From: Ruminococcus flavefaciens
GTDB taxonomy: Bacteria > Bacillota > Clostridia > Oscillospirales > Ruminococcaceae
NCBI RefSeq assembly: GCF_900143025.1
Contig: NZ_FRCT01000015.1
Coordinates: forward strand, 20,543-84,542
Length of the DNA stretch: 64,000 nt
Direction: 5' to 3'
Of this stretch, positions 37,063-45,854 are shown piece after piece (the stretch's first letter is position 1; each line of letters opens with the position of its first letter). Under the pieces are notes generated by a model, which ran no database searches, was not told where the DNA came from, and was given only the letters and a program-made list of their open reading frames with translations. Both the position numbers and the translations under genes were made by a program.

Positions 37063-37560
37063 TCATTCCTCTTTTTTCTTATAAAATATACCTGATATTA
37101 TAAGCAGAACTGCAATTATTCCAAGCATAAATAATCCCTTGAAGGTATGCAGAGAACCGAATATCCTGCCGATATACGGTATTGCAAATACAGTTTTGCC
37201 TATATAGTTTTCTTTTGTAACAAGATCAGGGTCTTCGGTAATATTTGAATCACCTTTGGTAATTATCCCGTTATCCGTTATTTTCTCTGCCCTGTGTGTT
37301 ACGAGCATATCATTGCTTACACGAAAAGATATCACATCTCCGGCTTTTATATCTTCATACTTGCTGTAAGTGTTTACAAAGCACACACTTCCAACGGGAA
37401 GAAGTTCGCGCATTGAACCTGATTTGACGTGATAAAGCCGTATACCGCATAAATATACTATTGCTAAAATAATACCGACAGTGATGATCACTGTTGATAT
37501 GATTTCATAGAGTGTATTGAATATTTTTCTGATCTTCGTCATAATTATAACAAAACGCAC
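37063..37560 (-). CDS. SipW-type (ER-type) signal peptidase I, second copy
   Basis: The 165-residue protein has two membrane helices (about residues 14-36 and 142-160). Its Ser-His catalytic pair is in KSGSMRELLPVGS and LVTHRAEKI, the archaeal/ER arrangement in which His replaces Lys, as in Bacillus SipW. The GTG start at 37560 is chosen because AGGGGGG lies six bases upstream; the ATG six codons in has no site. A 136-bp gap separates it from the sortase gene. It overlaps the next gene's upstream ATG. The likely substrate is the adjacent CalY-like protein. Confidence 0.85.
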   Translation of the reverse strand: MRFVIIMTKIRKIFNTLYEIISTVIITVGIILAIVYLCGIRLYHVKSGSMRELLPVGSVCFVNTYSKYEDIKAGDVISFRVSNDMLVTHRAEKITDNGIITKGDSNITEDPDLVTKENYIGKTVFAIPYIGRIFGSLHTFKGLFMLGIIAVLLIISGIFYKKKEE

Positions 37561-37696
37561 CCAATTCCCCCCTAAGAATCAAGTGCGGATATATGCAGAA
37601 AAGCGCATACTATGCGGTTCTGCCATTATTCTTCATATTTATATCTAATACAGAAAATCTGTAATTATTCAATAAAAAGCAGGCTGTCATGGGGGA

Positions 37697-38500
37697 TCAT
37701 TCCTGCTGTTCAATTGTAGGTCCTATAAGTCCGACCAGTACGCCTCTTGCATCTTTGTACTCATACGTACAAGTCGACAGCAGAAGCAGTCTGTCGGTAT
37801 CTTTAATGTCATCTTTATTCTTTGTTGCATAATCTGCTGCTGCAAACAGGTCATCAAGGTATTCCTCATGCTCCGATGTATCTGCAACCTGATAGATCAT
37901 TGAATCATAGGGAACATTCAGATATGCGAAAAATGAGACTGTATGCACACCGTCATGAAGTGTAAGCTGTCCGACGGGATTTGACGCCATAAATTCGCTG
38001 TCCTTGAACAGTGCGATATCTGCAAACATTCTCTGCTGTGTCATATGATGAGCATAAACTATTGAGTTGAATCCGCTGAAATCAGATGCACAGCGATAGT
38101 CCAGAAAAGGGCAGCCAAGCTCATAGTTGTATTTCATATCAAATCCATTGTGCAGGTAGAAGTCGTTATCTTCTGCCTGGGCTATAGGGAAATCTATATG
38201 TGTATCGGGTATGGTTATCCAGCCCACAACACTGCTGTTTATCATTGCCGCATCTGCAAGCGGAGTAGTCTTTATCGTCTCCGCAGCCGTTATTACAGTT
38301 GTTTCAGCAGAAGAAACAGCGGTACTTGATACGGGTATGGTAACAGCAGGCTTTATCTGTGAGAAAAGCTGGTTCTGCTCAGTATCTGCCGAAGATATCT
38401 GCCTTTCAGGTCTGACGACTTCGTCATAATACCGCCATACGCAATAAGCACCTGCACAAACAAGAACTGTAAGCAGCGCATATAAAATACGGGTTTTCAT
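37697..38500 (-). CDS. Class B sortase
   Basis: The 267-residue protein has an N-terminal membrane anchor (about residues 5-24), a Ser/Thr-rich stalk and a sortase domain. WITIPDTHIDFPIAQAEDND is the typical SrtB start, and the catalytic triad is His in VYAHHM (about 150), Cys in LLSTCTYEY (about 244) and Arg in DARGVLVGLI (about 255). It overlaps the preceding anchor-protein gene by four bases, strongly linking the two: that protein ends in TPFTGYL plus a membrane helix and is the obvious substrate. The C. difficile class B sortase is known to favour (S/P)PXTG-like motifs, similar to TPFTG. Confidence 0.92.
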   Translation of the reverse strand: MKTRILYALLTVLVCAGAYCVWRYYDEVVRPERQISSADTEQNQLFSQIKPAVTIPVSSTAVSSAETTVITAAETIKTTPLADAAMINSSVVGWITIPDTHIDFPIAQAEDNDFYLHNGFDMKYNYELGCPFLDYRCASDFSGFNSIVYAHHMTQQRMFADIALFKDSEFMASNPVGQLTLHDGVHTVSFFAYLNVPYDSMIYQVADTSEHEEYLDDLFAAADYATKNKDDIKDTDRLLLLSTCTYEYKDARGVLVGLIGPTIEQQE

Positions 38501-39408
38501 TTCTTTTCACGTTTTTTTCTATCCTTGTGTATAAGCACAAGCAGAAATACTATCATTGCCGATATAACGCCTATGGATATCAGCCATATCTTGCCTTCCT
38601 TTGCAAGATATCCCGTGAACGGAGTATTGAAAATGCTTTTGGACACCGTTGTTGTTACCGTTTGCGAGCTTTCGTCCGTTGAAAGGGAAGACCCACCTGC
38701 TGTTGTGGAAACCGCTGTTGTTGTGGTAGTAATGTCGCTTGCATTAACAGTTGTAGAAGCGGGAGCTGTTGTTACTTCGTAACCGCTTATAGGTATAACA
38801 GATGCGAAAAATATCCACTTGAACTCTATTTCACCCTCTGCATATCCTGAACTGTTCGGACCTGTAAGAACGTGTGTGCCGTTGGCATCAACAAGCTTGT
38901 GTCCGTTATCCACATTCTGAATAACATCAATATCGTTCCATACGACTTCTGCGCGCAGCACATGGCTGTCTCCGGGGTTATATCTGCCTGTGTCGTAGTA
39001 CGTCTGACTGAGGTCGATATTTCCTTTGCCGTTTACATCGCCCTTGTAGAATTCTTTGTTGTCAAGGTAAAAAGTACACTGACAGCCTTTTTCAAGGTCA
39101 ATCTCGCCGTTTTTGAAAAGCGGCTCAACGTAGAAATATATGTTGTATGCCTCGTCGTCACGGAGATTCATAAGCTGGACCTCTTTTGAATAGGTCTCGC
39201 CGTATTTCATATTCTCCACATGGAAGAAATATTCTCCTGTAGCGGAGTTGACGGATCTGCCCTCAGAATCGAGAGCCGCCAGCCTCTCCGGAAGTCCTTT
39301 TACCGCGCCCTCGGGTAAAACAACCTCCGCAAAAGCTGTCATAATATTGACATGATTAAGAAGAAGGAGGCTGCTTACCAAAGAAGCAAATAATTTCTTT
39401 GCTCTCAT
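38497..39408 (-). CDS. Sortase-anchored minor fibre/anchor protein
   Basis: The 303-residue protein has a signal peptide (about 1-28, ending at AFAE) and a beta-rich domain (30-200) with FHVENMKYGETYSKEVQLMN and NIYFYVEPLF segments like CalY-type subunits. A Thr/Ser-rich linker (about 215-255), a sorting signal TPFTGYLAKEG, a hydrophobic helix and a KDRKKREKK basic tail follow. It overlaps the class B sortase gene by four bases and so is probably its main substrate, linking the fibre to peptidoglycan. Confidence 0.8.
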   Translation of the reverse strand: MRAKKLFASLVSSLLLLNHVNIMTAFAEVVLPEGAVKGLPERLAALDSEGRSVNSATGEYFFHVENMKYGETYSKEVQLMNLRDDEAYNIYFYVEPLFKNGEIDLEKGCQCTFYLDNKEFYKGDVNGKGNIDLSQTYYDTGRYNPGDSHVLRAEVVWNDIDVIQNVDNGHKLVDANGTHVLTGPNSSGYAEGEIEFKWIFFASVIPISGYEVTTAPASTTVNASDITTTTTAVSTTAGGSSLSTDESSQTVTTTVSKSIFNTPFTGYLAKEGKIWLISIGVISAMIVFLLVLIHKDRKKREKK

Positions 39409-39456
39409 TTAGCCAGCCTCCCTCCTTTAAGATATTTGAGATTATGTTACAAATGA

Positions 39457-41007
39457 TTAGCTTAATGCTGTCCAACCAACTACATTGATTTCTGTAGCAT
39501 CTGTTGTGTCATATGTTGGGGTGCTTGTTTTTGCACCTGTATTAACATTTGCAGGTGTTGATGCTCCATTCGTTGAAGCATTCCAAGGTGTAACAGGTGT
39601 TGTAAGTTCCTTGTTTGTTTCATCCTTAGTAACCTGAACAGACTCAAGGAATACATTAAGGTCGAAATCAAATGCATAATAAGCCTTCTGTGTTGTATTT
39701 TGATTAAGCATTACACTGTCAATCAAACGAGAAGTTGTGTCGCCTGATTCAAGGTCATTGTTGTAATAGAATGTTGTGAGAGCTCCTGAACCAATTGCTT
39801 TCCAAGTCTCTGTATCACCCTTTGTATTATCATCCTTATTCAAACCTGTAGTTCTTGCGTCAACATTAACAAGTGCAACATCAATAGCAATATCATCTGT
39901 AGTGTCATCCGTACCGCCATTATATGTTGCAGTCATTGTAGCCTTGCCGTCAGTTCCGGGAGTGTAAGCCCAATTCAGACCACTATTTTCAACCTTTGTC
40001 TCAGTAACAGTCAACAGCTTACAAGCAGGAGTAATATGGTCAACAAGATTTGACTGTGAATCGAGAGCTACAGTTATCTGACTTGTTGGAACAGTATTGT
40101 CAGAGGTGTTGGTATCAGTTGTAGCGTGCTTACCCGTCTGGAGCGCATAATAAGTACCATCACCATATCCTGAACCGGCAATATAATAGTATCCGCTGTA
40201 TTCATATTTATCATCTGTTCCGGTGTCTATAATTCTTCTGAACAGATAAAGACCTGTTGTCTTTGGCTTGAATGTATCAGAATCGATAGCAACACCCTTG
40301 AAATAAGTTGATGATCCATCATAAGTTTGCGCAGTTACTTTATCAGCTGTGTTAGAAGCAACGACCTCAACATTAGTATTAGCAGGGACAGTCTTACTGA
40401 TAAGAGCTGTACCATTGTAATAATTATCAAGCACAGTTTCCTGATTAGTAGTATATGAATACTCTGCACCACTGGGGGCATAGGCAAGGAAACCGCCTGA
40501 CTGCATAGCCATTACTTCACTGTAAGCCTTTGTATTGGTTGAAGAAGCATTCTGTGCATCATCGGGGTTTTCATTTGATGTTTTGCTCAATGTTTTCAGA
40601 TACTTTGAACCGTTATACTTAGTAAATCCGAGCTTTTTATAGTTTTCATCAGTAGCATCTATGATTGTGCCGATTGAATCAAGTGCAACGCCATTTGCGT
40701 CTTCCTTGATAACACGCATCTCGCCCTGCATCCACATTCTTACAAATGCATCAACATTACCGGTATTGGTAGCAGAAACATTCTTTTCAATTACCTGTCC
40801 CGGAACCCATTCCTCAGGCGGCTGGAAATCTTCGGCGATGCTTACATTATAAGCAGCACTTGCGCTCAGTCTGTTCGTTACTTCGTCCTTGCTGGTGAAC
40901 CATGCAAAGGTGCTTCCTGCTGCTATAGCAGCAGCGATGCAAAGTGAAGCAATAAGGACTCTCTTTTCTTTAGATGTTTTTTTCTTCTTGGAAATGTCAT
41001 TGCTCAT
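39457..41007 (-). CDS. TasA/CalY-like major fibre protein with SipW-type signal
   Basis: The 516-residue protein has a lysine-rich N-terminus, a hydrophobic stretch and the hallmark SipW cleavage area AAGSTFAWFTSKDEVTNRL (about residues 33-51). EEWVPGQVIEKNVSATNTGN then DAFVRMWMQGEM (about 75-107) are the conserved first-strand features of TasA/camelysin-type fibre subunits. The middle is enlarged by a Thr/Asp/Asn-rich, lysine-poor insert (about 140-480). AGGAGG precedes the ATG. Being second in the operon right after a SipW peptidase, it is the likely main structural subunit. Larger size than Bacillus TasA (261 residues) is a notable difference. Confidence 0.85.
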   Translation of the reverse strand: MSNDISKKKKTSKEKRVLIASLCIAAAIAAGSTFAWFTSKDEVTNRLSASAAYNVSIAEDFQPPEEWVPGQVIEKNVSATNTGNVDAFVRMWMQGEMRVIKEDANGVALDSIGTIIDATDENYKKLGFTKYNGSKYLKTLSKTSNENPDDAQNASSTNTKAYSEVMAMQSGGFLAYAPSGAEYSYTTNQETVLDNYYNGTALISKTVPANTNVEVVASNTADKVTAQTYDGSSTYFKGVAIDSDTFKPKTTGLYLFRRIIDTGTDDKYEYSGYYYIAGSGYGDGTYYALQTGKHATTDTNTSDNTVPTSQITVALDSQSNLVDHITPACKLLTVTETKVENSGLNWAYTPGTDGKATMTATYNGGTDDTTDDIAIDVALVNVDARTTGLNKDDNTKGDTETWKAIGSGALTTFYYNNDLESGDTTSRLIDSVMLNQNTTQKAYYAFDFDLNVFLESVQVTKDETNKELTTPVTPWNASTNGASTPANVNTGAKTSTPTYDTTDATEINVVGWTALS

Positions 41008-41025
41008 ATCCGATCCTCCTATTAT

Positions 41026-41652
41026 TTAACCATTATTTTCAGATTCTGTAATAACAGTATTATTTACATTAGAATTGTTGTTTTTTGCTTTCAGATCAAA
41101 ATAATACTTCATCATTTTGAAAAATACAAACAACAACACGATCAGCGGCAGGATAAAATACCACCTGAGCTGAACAAATCTTACTATTACCCCTAATTTG
41201 GGAACGTGAAACTTGACCTTTCCGATAACTCTGCTCTCATCAATAAGGAACGAATCTTCGGAATTGTTAGCGTCACCCTTTGTTTTGAAACAAGTAACGC
41301 CTGTACCCTGATAGTCGGTGATCTTTTCTGTAACTCGGTGTGTAAGATATGCGTCACTGCTGCTGGAAGGATTAAAAGTTATGATATCGCCGTTGTTTAT
41401 ATCCTTTGCGTCTGAAAGCTTAACAAAAACCATATCTCCGCTTGAAAATTCAGGCACCATTGAGTCTGTAAGTACAACATAGTACCTGAAACCGAACATT
41501 GATTTATTGGGGCTTCTGCTTGTTGCAAAGAAAATAGCGACAATTACAATAAAAGCAGACAGGCAGTATATAAAGATCTTTCGTGCAATTGAATAAACGC
41601 GAAAACCTTTTGTGATATCATTGCCCGGTACTTCTTTTGCTATCGTACCCAC
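41026..41652 (-). CDS. SipW-type (ER-type) signal peptidase I, first copy
   Basis: The 208-residue protein starts at GTG 41652 with AAGGAGGG ten bases upstream. It has helices at about residues 25-45 and 160-180. The catalytic Ser is in LTDSMVPEFSSGD (about 64) and the His in YLTHRVTEKI (about 105), with KGDANNSEDSFLI in the usual third box. The His-type dyad and linkage to TasA-like genes mark it as SipW-like. It is the first gene of the eight-gene fibre operon. Confidence 0.88.
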   Translation of the reverse strand: MGTIAKEVPGNDITKGFRVYSIARKIFIYCLSAFIVIVAIFFATSRSPNKSMFGFRYYVVLTDSMVPEFSSGDMVFVKLSDAKDINNGDIITFNPSSSSDAYLTHRVTEKITDYQGTGVTCFKTKGDANNSEDSFLIDESRVIGKVKFHVPKLGVIVRFVQLRWYFILPLIVLLFVFFKMMKYYFDLKAKNNNSNVNNTVITESENNG

Positions 41653-41720
41653 TTATAGCAATCCCTCCTTATTTTATAATAATACATTTATATTGGCATA
41701 TAAAAAATTTTTATGCTCAT

Positions 41721-41749
41721 ATTATATCACTGAGTAAACTATTTGTAAA
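41721..41749 (-). promoter_or_regulatory. Promoter of the surface-fibre operon
   Basis: On the minus strand TTTACA (41749 to 41744) and TATAAT (41726 to 41721) have a 17-bp spacer, 69 bp before the SipW GTG. Confidence 0.75.
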
Positions 41750-42260
41750 TAGAATATTTGCACATAAGTAATTCAACTTTATAATTTTGTAGATTATTAC
41801 AATAAATGCCCTGAATTTTTGGCAGTGAAAGCTAAAAAGTTTTTGCTTTGTTTAAGATTTATTCACAATTTACAAGTGTGTAATTATACCAATTGTAATA
41901 TCAATGGTGAGTTGTACTTTTTGTGCTATCACGTTTGGGGTTCAGAATTAATACTAAGAGCAATGCGGATTGTCTGATTTTTTACTCAGATATTTTTGTT
42001 GAATCCGTTCAATATCGGTGATATAAATACAGAGCATTGTGAAAAGAAAAAGGTGACCTCAGCCTTTATATTTGAAAAATCCGCAGGGGAGACCTGCGGA
42101 TTTCTTTTTATCGTCATATTCACGAAATATATCTTTCGCGCTTTATTGACTATATCAAGGTATGGATAGATCACTATATACGAATATACCGAAATATATC
42201 ATATATTCATCTATGCGTTACGTTGGAATATACAAAATAAATCAACAATATAAAATACTA
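41750..42260. other. AT-rich divergent intergenic region
   Basis: About 500 bp between the fibre-operon promoter and the dockerin-protein promoter hold no convincing gene; short frames here lack ribosome sites and family signals. The only clear structure is an isolated hairpin at 42077-42103. A regulatory role for such a long AT-rich divergent region is possible but not shown. Confidence 0.5.
42077..42109 (+). terminator. Isolated strong hairpin with T tract
   Basis: AAATCCGCAGG (42077-42087) pairs perfectly with CCTGCGGATTT (42093-42103) around GGAGA and is followed by CTTTTTAT. There is no gene immediately upstream on the plus strand, so it may end a small RNA or a decayed gene. The stem core CCGCAGG with its GAGA-type loop recurs after the recombinase gene (61219-61238). 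Confidence 0.65.
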
Positions 42261-42319
42261 TTGAAATATATATCGCTATTTGTTATAATGAAATCATAAT
42301 TATATGTAATTACATATAA
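42261..42319 (+). promoter_or_regulatory. Promoter and 20-bp palindromic operator before the dockerin protein
   Basis: TTGAAA (42261-42266) and TATAAT (42284-42289) have a 17-bp spacer. A perfect 20-bp palindrome, TTATATGTAATTACATATAA, covers 42300-42319 just downstream of the expected start. It could be a repressor site or a 5' RNA hairpin. Confidence 0.7.
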
Positions 42320-42357
42320 CAAAAGCCGAATATTATCTGCACGAAAGGATGGTTATT

Positions 42358-43152
42358 ATGCAAAAGCGAAAAAAGAATTTACTGGCATTGTCTCTGGCTT
42401 TTTTAATGGCAAATTTACCGCTTAGCACGGTATCAGCTGCTGAACAACAAGCAGCGGAAACTGCTTGTGGATCTGTGATTTTTGATGATGATGATCTTGT
42501 TCTGACAGATTCGGATATATTAATATATGACGGTCTGGGTACTGAGGATTCTCCTTTTAGTATGGCTGAAATACCGACTTTAGGTGCTAAAAAGGCAGCA
42601 ATATGTATTAAGGTCAACTCTGATGCTGAAACCGTTTGTCTCAATTATAATATACAAACGCCGAAATGGTTATTCTGCGTCGGTGATTATGAACTGACTG
42701 TACCCGAAGATAAAATAATAGTATTTGATTTTGAAGTTCCGGAATATGAAGAAAATGATATCTGGGCTGAAATTTACTGGGATGACGATATAACAATACA
42801 AAAAGCAATACTTTATGATATAAATGTTCCTTCAACTCCTGCTAACAATGCGGATATAGATAATAACGGGTCAATTGATGAAAAAGACATTAAAAAAGTG
42901 CTTGCTACTTCAACAGATGACGCAGGTTTACCTTTGAGCAAAGGCGATGTGAATCTGGACTCGAAGATCGATATTCGTGATGCTTTTCATATTATTAATT
43001 ATCATGATCATTTCACTGAATATCCTGATGTTAATGATCCAAGCTGGGATGCACATGATATGAATTCTGTTCATCTAGCAGAGAAATTCGGATATCAATT
43101 CGATCATACATATACTGCGTATGAGGTCGCAGTAGGCGAAAGAACACATTAA
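42358..43152 (+). CDS. Secreted dockerin-like protein
   Basis: The 264-residue protein starts at ATG 42358 (GAAAGGA, 8-nt spacing), nine bases after another in-frame ATG. The signal peptide ends near VSAAEQ. Residues about 30-155 form an acidic beta-rich domain of unknown family. Two calcium-loop repeats follow, ADIDNNGSIDEKDIKKVLA and GDVNLDSKIDIRDAFHIINY, spaced as in type I dockerins, and then an acidic tail. Dockerins bind cohesins on cellulosome scaffolds; in Ruminococcus many dockerin proteins are not glycosidases. Partner and cargo function are unknown. Confidence 0.75.
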   Translation: MQKRKKNLLALSLAFLMANLPLSTVSAAEQQAAETACGSVIFDDDDLVLTDSDILIYDGLGTEDSPFSMAEIPTLGAKKAAICIKVNSDAETVCLNYNIQTPKWLFCVGDYELTVPEDKIIVFDFEVPEYEENDIWAEIYWDDDITIQKAILYDINVPSTPANNADIDNNGSIDEKDIKKVLATSTDDAGLPLSKGDVNLDSKIDIRDAFHIINYHDHFTEYPDVNDPSWDAHDMNSVHLAEKFGYQFDHTYTAYEVAVGERTH

Positions 43153-43215
43153 AGATACTATGGCTTAATTATTCTGTCTCAGTGCCGTCACTTCACGGGC
43201 GGTCCTTCTTTTATC

Positions 43216-43244
43216 TTGACAAATGTATCTTCATATGATATAAT
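43216..43244 (+). promoter_or_regulatory. Promoter of the SRAP gene
   Basis: Consensus TTGACA (43216-43221) and TATAAT (43239-43244) with a 17-bp spacer, 48 bp before the start codon. Confidence 0.85.
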
Positions 43245-43291
43245 CTAAACAGAACATATATTCTAATTCCGCTGTGCTGGGAGGTGTTTTC

Positions 43292-43879
43292 ATGTGTATG
43301 TCCCTGAGAATAGAACCTATGGAAATGGCCGAGGTCCTCATTAAGATAAGAAAAATATCCTTTGCACAGGAAATGTCGATAAAGCTTGGAAAGAGCCTAT
43401 CCATGTCCGGAGACCTTTATCCAGCAGACATAGCACCTGTTCTTGCACTGAACAAATATGGGCAAATGACTATATTCCCTATGGCATGGGGATTTACACA
43501 TCAAGCTACTCCCAAGCCTCTTGCAAACTGCCGCGTAGAGACTGCTGATAGTAAGCCATTGTGGCGGGATTCCTGGTACAGGAGAAGGTGTGTTATCCCT
43601 GCTTCATGGTACTATGAGTGGGGATATCCTGTATATGAAGAAGACAGTCGCAGTATGAGTGAGCACCGGAATACTAAAAAGATCAAGTTTGCCATACAGA
43701 CAGAAGGCTCAGACATCACATATATCGCAGGACTATACCGTTATGAGGATCATGGTGGTATGCAAATGCCTATGTTTTCTATCCTCACCAGAGAAGCTGC
43801 AGGTATTGTAAGGGATATCCATAATCGTATGCCCATTATTCTTGGCAAAGAAGACGTGAAGGAATGGATACGCCCATAA
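43292..43879 (+). CDS. SRAP (YedK/HMCES-like) abasic-site protein
   Basis: The 195-residue protein starts at ATG 43292, which places the catalytic Cys at position 2 as the family requires; GGGAGGTG lies upstream, and an earlier ATG would hide the Cys. NCRVETADSKPLWR (the NxRxE motif), WYYEWG (catalytic Glu) and DIHNRMPIIL (catalytic His) are all present. SRAP proteins form a covalent thiazolidine link with abasic sites in single-stranded DNA. The protein ends at KEWIRP, earlier than usual. The sequence just beyond reads as LEHCDSDDYSLEYGNTPSGL in another frame, so a terminal frameshift is possible. Confidence 0.88.
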   Translation: MCMSLRIEPMEMAEVLIKIRKISFAQEMSIKLGKSLSMSGDLYPADIAPVLALNKYGQMTIFPMAWGFTHQATPKPLANCRVETADSKPLWRDSWYRRRCVIPASWYYEWGYPVYEEDSRSMSEHRNTKKIKFAIQTEGSDITYIAGLYRYEDHGGMQMPMFSILTREAAGIVRDIHNRMPIILGKEDVKEWIRP

Positions 43880-44127
43880 CGTTGGAACATTGCGACAGTG
43901 ACGACTACAGCCTTGAATACGGAAATACACCTTCTGGTCTACTTGTATAGAACACTTTGAGTCATAAAAATGCTTCATTATACAAACAAAAACGTTCCTT
44001 ATTGTAGGAAGTGACAATAATTATGAAATACTTGTAAATTATTGAACAAAATATTGCCTTTTTAGTATAAGTCATGTTAGAATTCATTTATAAACGAAGC
44101 TCGCATTTGAGCAAAGGAGGTTTTATA

Positions 44128-45735
44128 ATGAAATTATGCAGACTTTTAGCGTCAGCACTTGCTGTTGCATTATCTGCAAGCTGTATAAGTATTCCGGTAT
44201 CCTATGCTGAATCAACGGATAGTCCTGTTATCAGTGGAGCAGGAGAAAAGCAGGAATTTAATGGACATACCTACCAGCGATTTGATGCAACATCAGAAAC
44301 AACATTTATGTGGCGTGAAGCAAATAAATTCTGTCAAGAGCAGGGTGGTCACCTTGTGACTATCACCTCGGCAGAAGAACAAACATTTATAGAATCACTT
44401 CTTAGCGACGGCAATATGGAGGTATACTGGATCGGAGCAACTGTTTATGACCTTGAATTCAAATGGGTTACCGGAGAGGAAACTTCGTATACTAACTGGG
44501 CAAAAGGTCAACCAGACAATGCATATGAAGGATATCATGTGGAAATACACCGAATTAGACTGCCGTCCGGTCCTGCATATTCCTGGGGAGACACAGATGA
44601 CGACGGCGAATTTTTCGGACTTGATAAAACAGGCTTCATATGTGAATGGGATAGCAGTATAGATACAAGTACTTCATTGCTCGGTGAGGGAACTGAAAAG
44701 AATCCTTATCAGCTGGGTACACTTGAGGATTACAAAAAATTCGTAAATATAGTGAACAGCGGAGCAAATACTTCTGCCTGTGCTGTAATGACGGCTGATA
44801 TTTCAGGAGTAACTGAAATGGTAGGTACTTTTGATCATGAGTATTTAGGTTCGGGAGACTGGAATGGCAATTCTTACAGCGGAATATTTGACGGCGCCGG
44901 GCATACTCTTGATGTAAAAATCGAAGGCAGCGGAGGCTATGAAGCACCATTCTGCAACGTAAATAACGCAACGATACGTAATCTAAAGGTGACAGGAACA
45001 ATTACAGGCGGTATGCACTGTTCAGGAATGGTTGGTCTTATATGGGACAAATCTATCAATACTATTGAAAACAGTGTTGTTGCAGCAACAATTACAACAA
45101 CAAGTTCCCATTGCGGCGGTATAGTTGGTCACGCCTATACATCTGACACAACGGTTAGCAATTGTCTGTTTTCCGGAGAGATAAAGGGGGCGACCAGTAC
45201 TGCCTGTGGTATTTATGGATGGTGTCATTATAGCGGAACACATACAGTTAGCAATTGTCTTGAAAACGGTACATATACAGAGTGTTCAGGTATTGATCCG
45301 CTGGGACACGGTATAGGAGTTACAGTAAATATTATAAACAGCTACAAGTATACAGATGTTGGTGATACTGGAAGCGTTGTCGGAGAAATGACTCCCGATG
45401 AACTTGCTGCTGTTCTTGGCAGCGGCTGGAAAGTTGAAGATTCAAAGGTTGTGCCTATAGTGATTTATTCTACTTATCCGGCATATACGCTTGGTGATGT
45501 AAATGACGATGAAAAAATAGATGCTGTTGACGCATCTTCTGTTCTTACATATTATGCCAATATTTCCACTAATAAAGATGGTGAATTTAATGACGAACAG
45601 AAGCTTTCAGCAAATGTCAATAATGACGAAAAAATAGACGCGGTTGACGCTTCATGTATTCTTTCATATTATGCATATACATCTACCACCAAGGAAGATA
45701 TTATATCGATTGAAGAGTATGTGAAAAAGAAATAA
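44128..45735 (+). CDS. Secreted C-type lectin-like/GLUG-repeat protein with dockerin
   Basis: The 535-residue protein starts at ATG 44128 with AAAGGAGG upstream. The signal peptide ends near SYAES. Residues about 50-175 are a C-type lectin-like domain: WREANKFCQEQGGHLVTITS, then WIGATVYDLEFKWVTGE, and WGDTDDDGEFFGLDKTGFIC. Residues about 240-420 contain beta-helix GLUG-like repeats (GGIVGHAYTSDTTVSNCLFS). The C-terminal dockerin shows two calcium loops with a conserved repeat, GDVNDDEKIDAVDASSVLTY and NVNNDEKIDAVDASCILSYY. It is probably a cell-surface or cellulosome-attached carbohydrate- or protein-binding module without an evident catalytic domain. Confidence 0.85.
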   Translation: MKLCRLLASALAVALSASCISIPVSYAESTDSPVISGAGEKQEFNGHTYQRFDATSETTFMWREANKFCQEQGGHLVTITSAEEQTFIESLLSDGNMEVYWIGATVYDLEFKWVTGEETSYTNWAKGQPDNAYEGYHVEIHRIRLPSGPAYSWGDTDDDGEFFGLDKTGFICEWDSSIDTSTSLLGEGTEKNPYQLGTLEDYKKFVNIVNSGANTSACAVMTADISGVTEMVGTFDHEYLGSGDWNGNSYSGIFDGAGHTLDVKIEGSGGYEAPFCNVNNATIRNLKVTGTITGGMHCSGMVGLIWDKSINTIENSVVAATITTTSSHCGGIVGHAYTSDTTVSNCLFSGEIKGATSTACGIYGWCHYSGTHTVSNCLENGTYTECSGIDPLGHGIGVTVNIINSYKYTDVGDTGSVVGEMTPDELAAVLGSGWKVEDSKVVPIVIYSTYPAYTLGDVNDDEKIDAVDASSVLTYYANISTNKDGEFNDEQKLSANVNNDEKIDAVDASCILSYYAYTSTTKEDIISIEEYVKKK

Positions 45736-45743
45736 TAATTATA

Positions 45744-45769
45744 ACAGCGCCTCCACATGGAGGCGCTGT
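45744..45769 (+). terminator. Hairpin after the lectin-dockerin gene
   Basis: ACAGCGCCTCC (45744-45754) pairs perfectly with GGAGGCGCTGT (45759-45769) around ACAT, nine bases past the stop codon. The T tract is weak. Confidence 0.65.
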
Positions 45770-45794
45770 GTTCACTATTTGGCTATTTTACGTA

Positions 45795-45823
45795 TTTACA
45801 TTGCATAGGTGATATGGTATAAT
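45795..45823 (+). promoter_or_regulatory. Promoter of the small HhH protein
   Basis: TTTACA (45795-45800) and TATAAT (45818-45823) with a 17-bp spacer, 31 bp before the start codon. Confidence 0.75.
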
Positions 45824-45854
45824 AGGTTACAAGAAACAAAAAAAGGAGCTATAT

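Noticed and set aside
41986..42174. Minus-strand 62-codon frame in the long AT-rich gap
   Set aside because: It crosses a perfect terminator-type hairpin and lacks a ribosome site.
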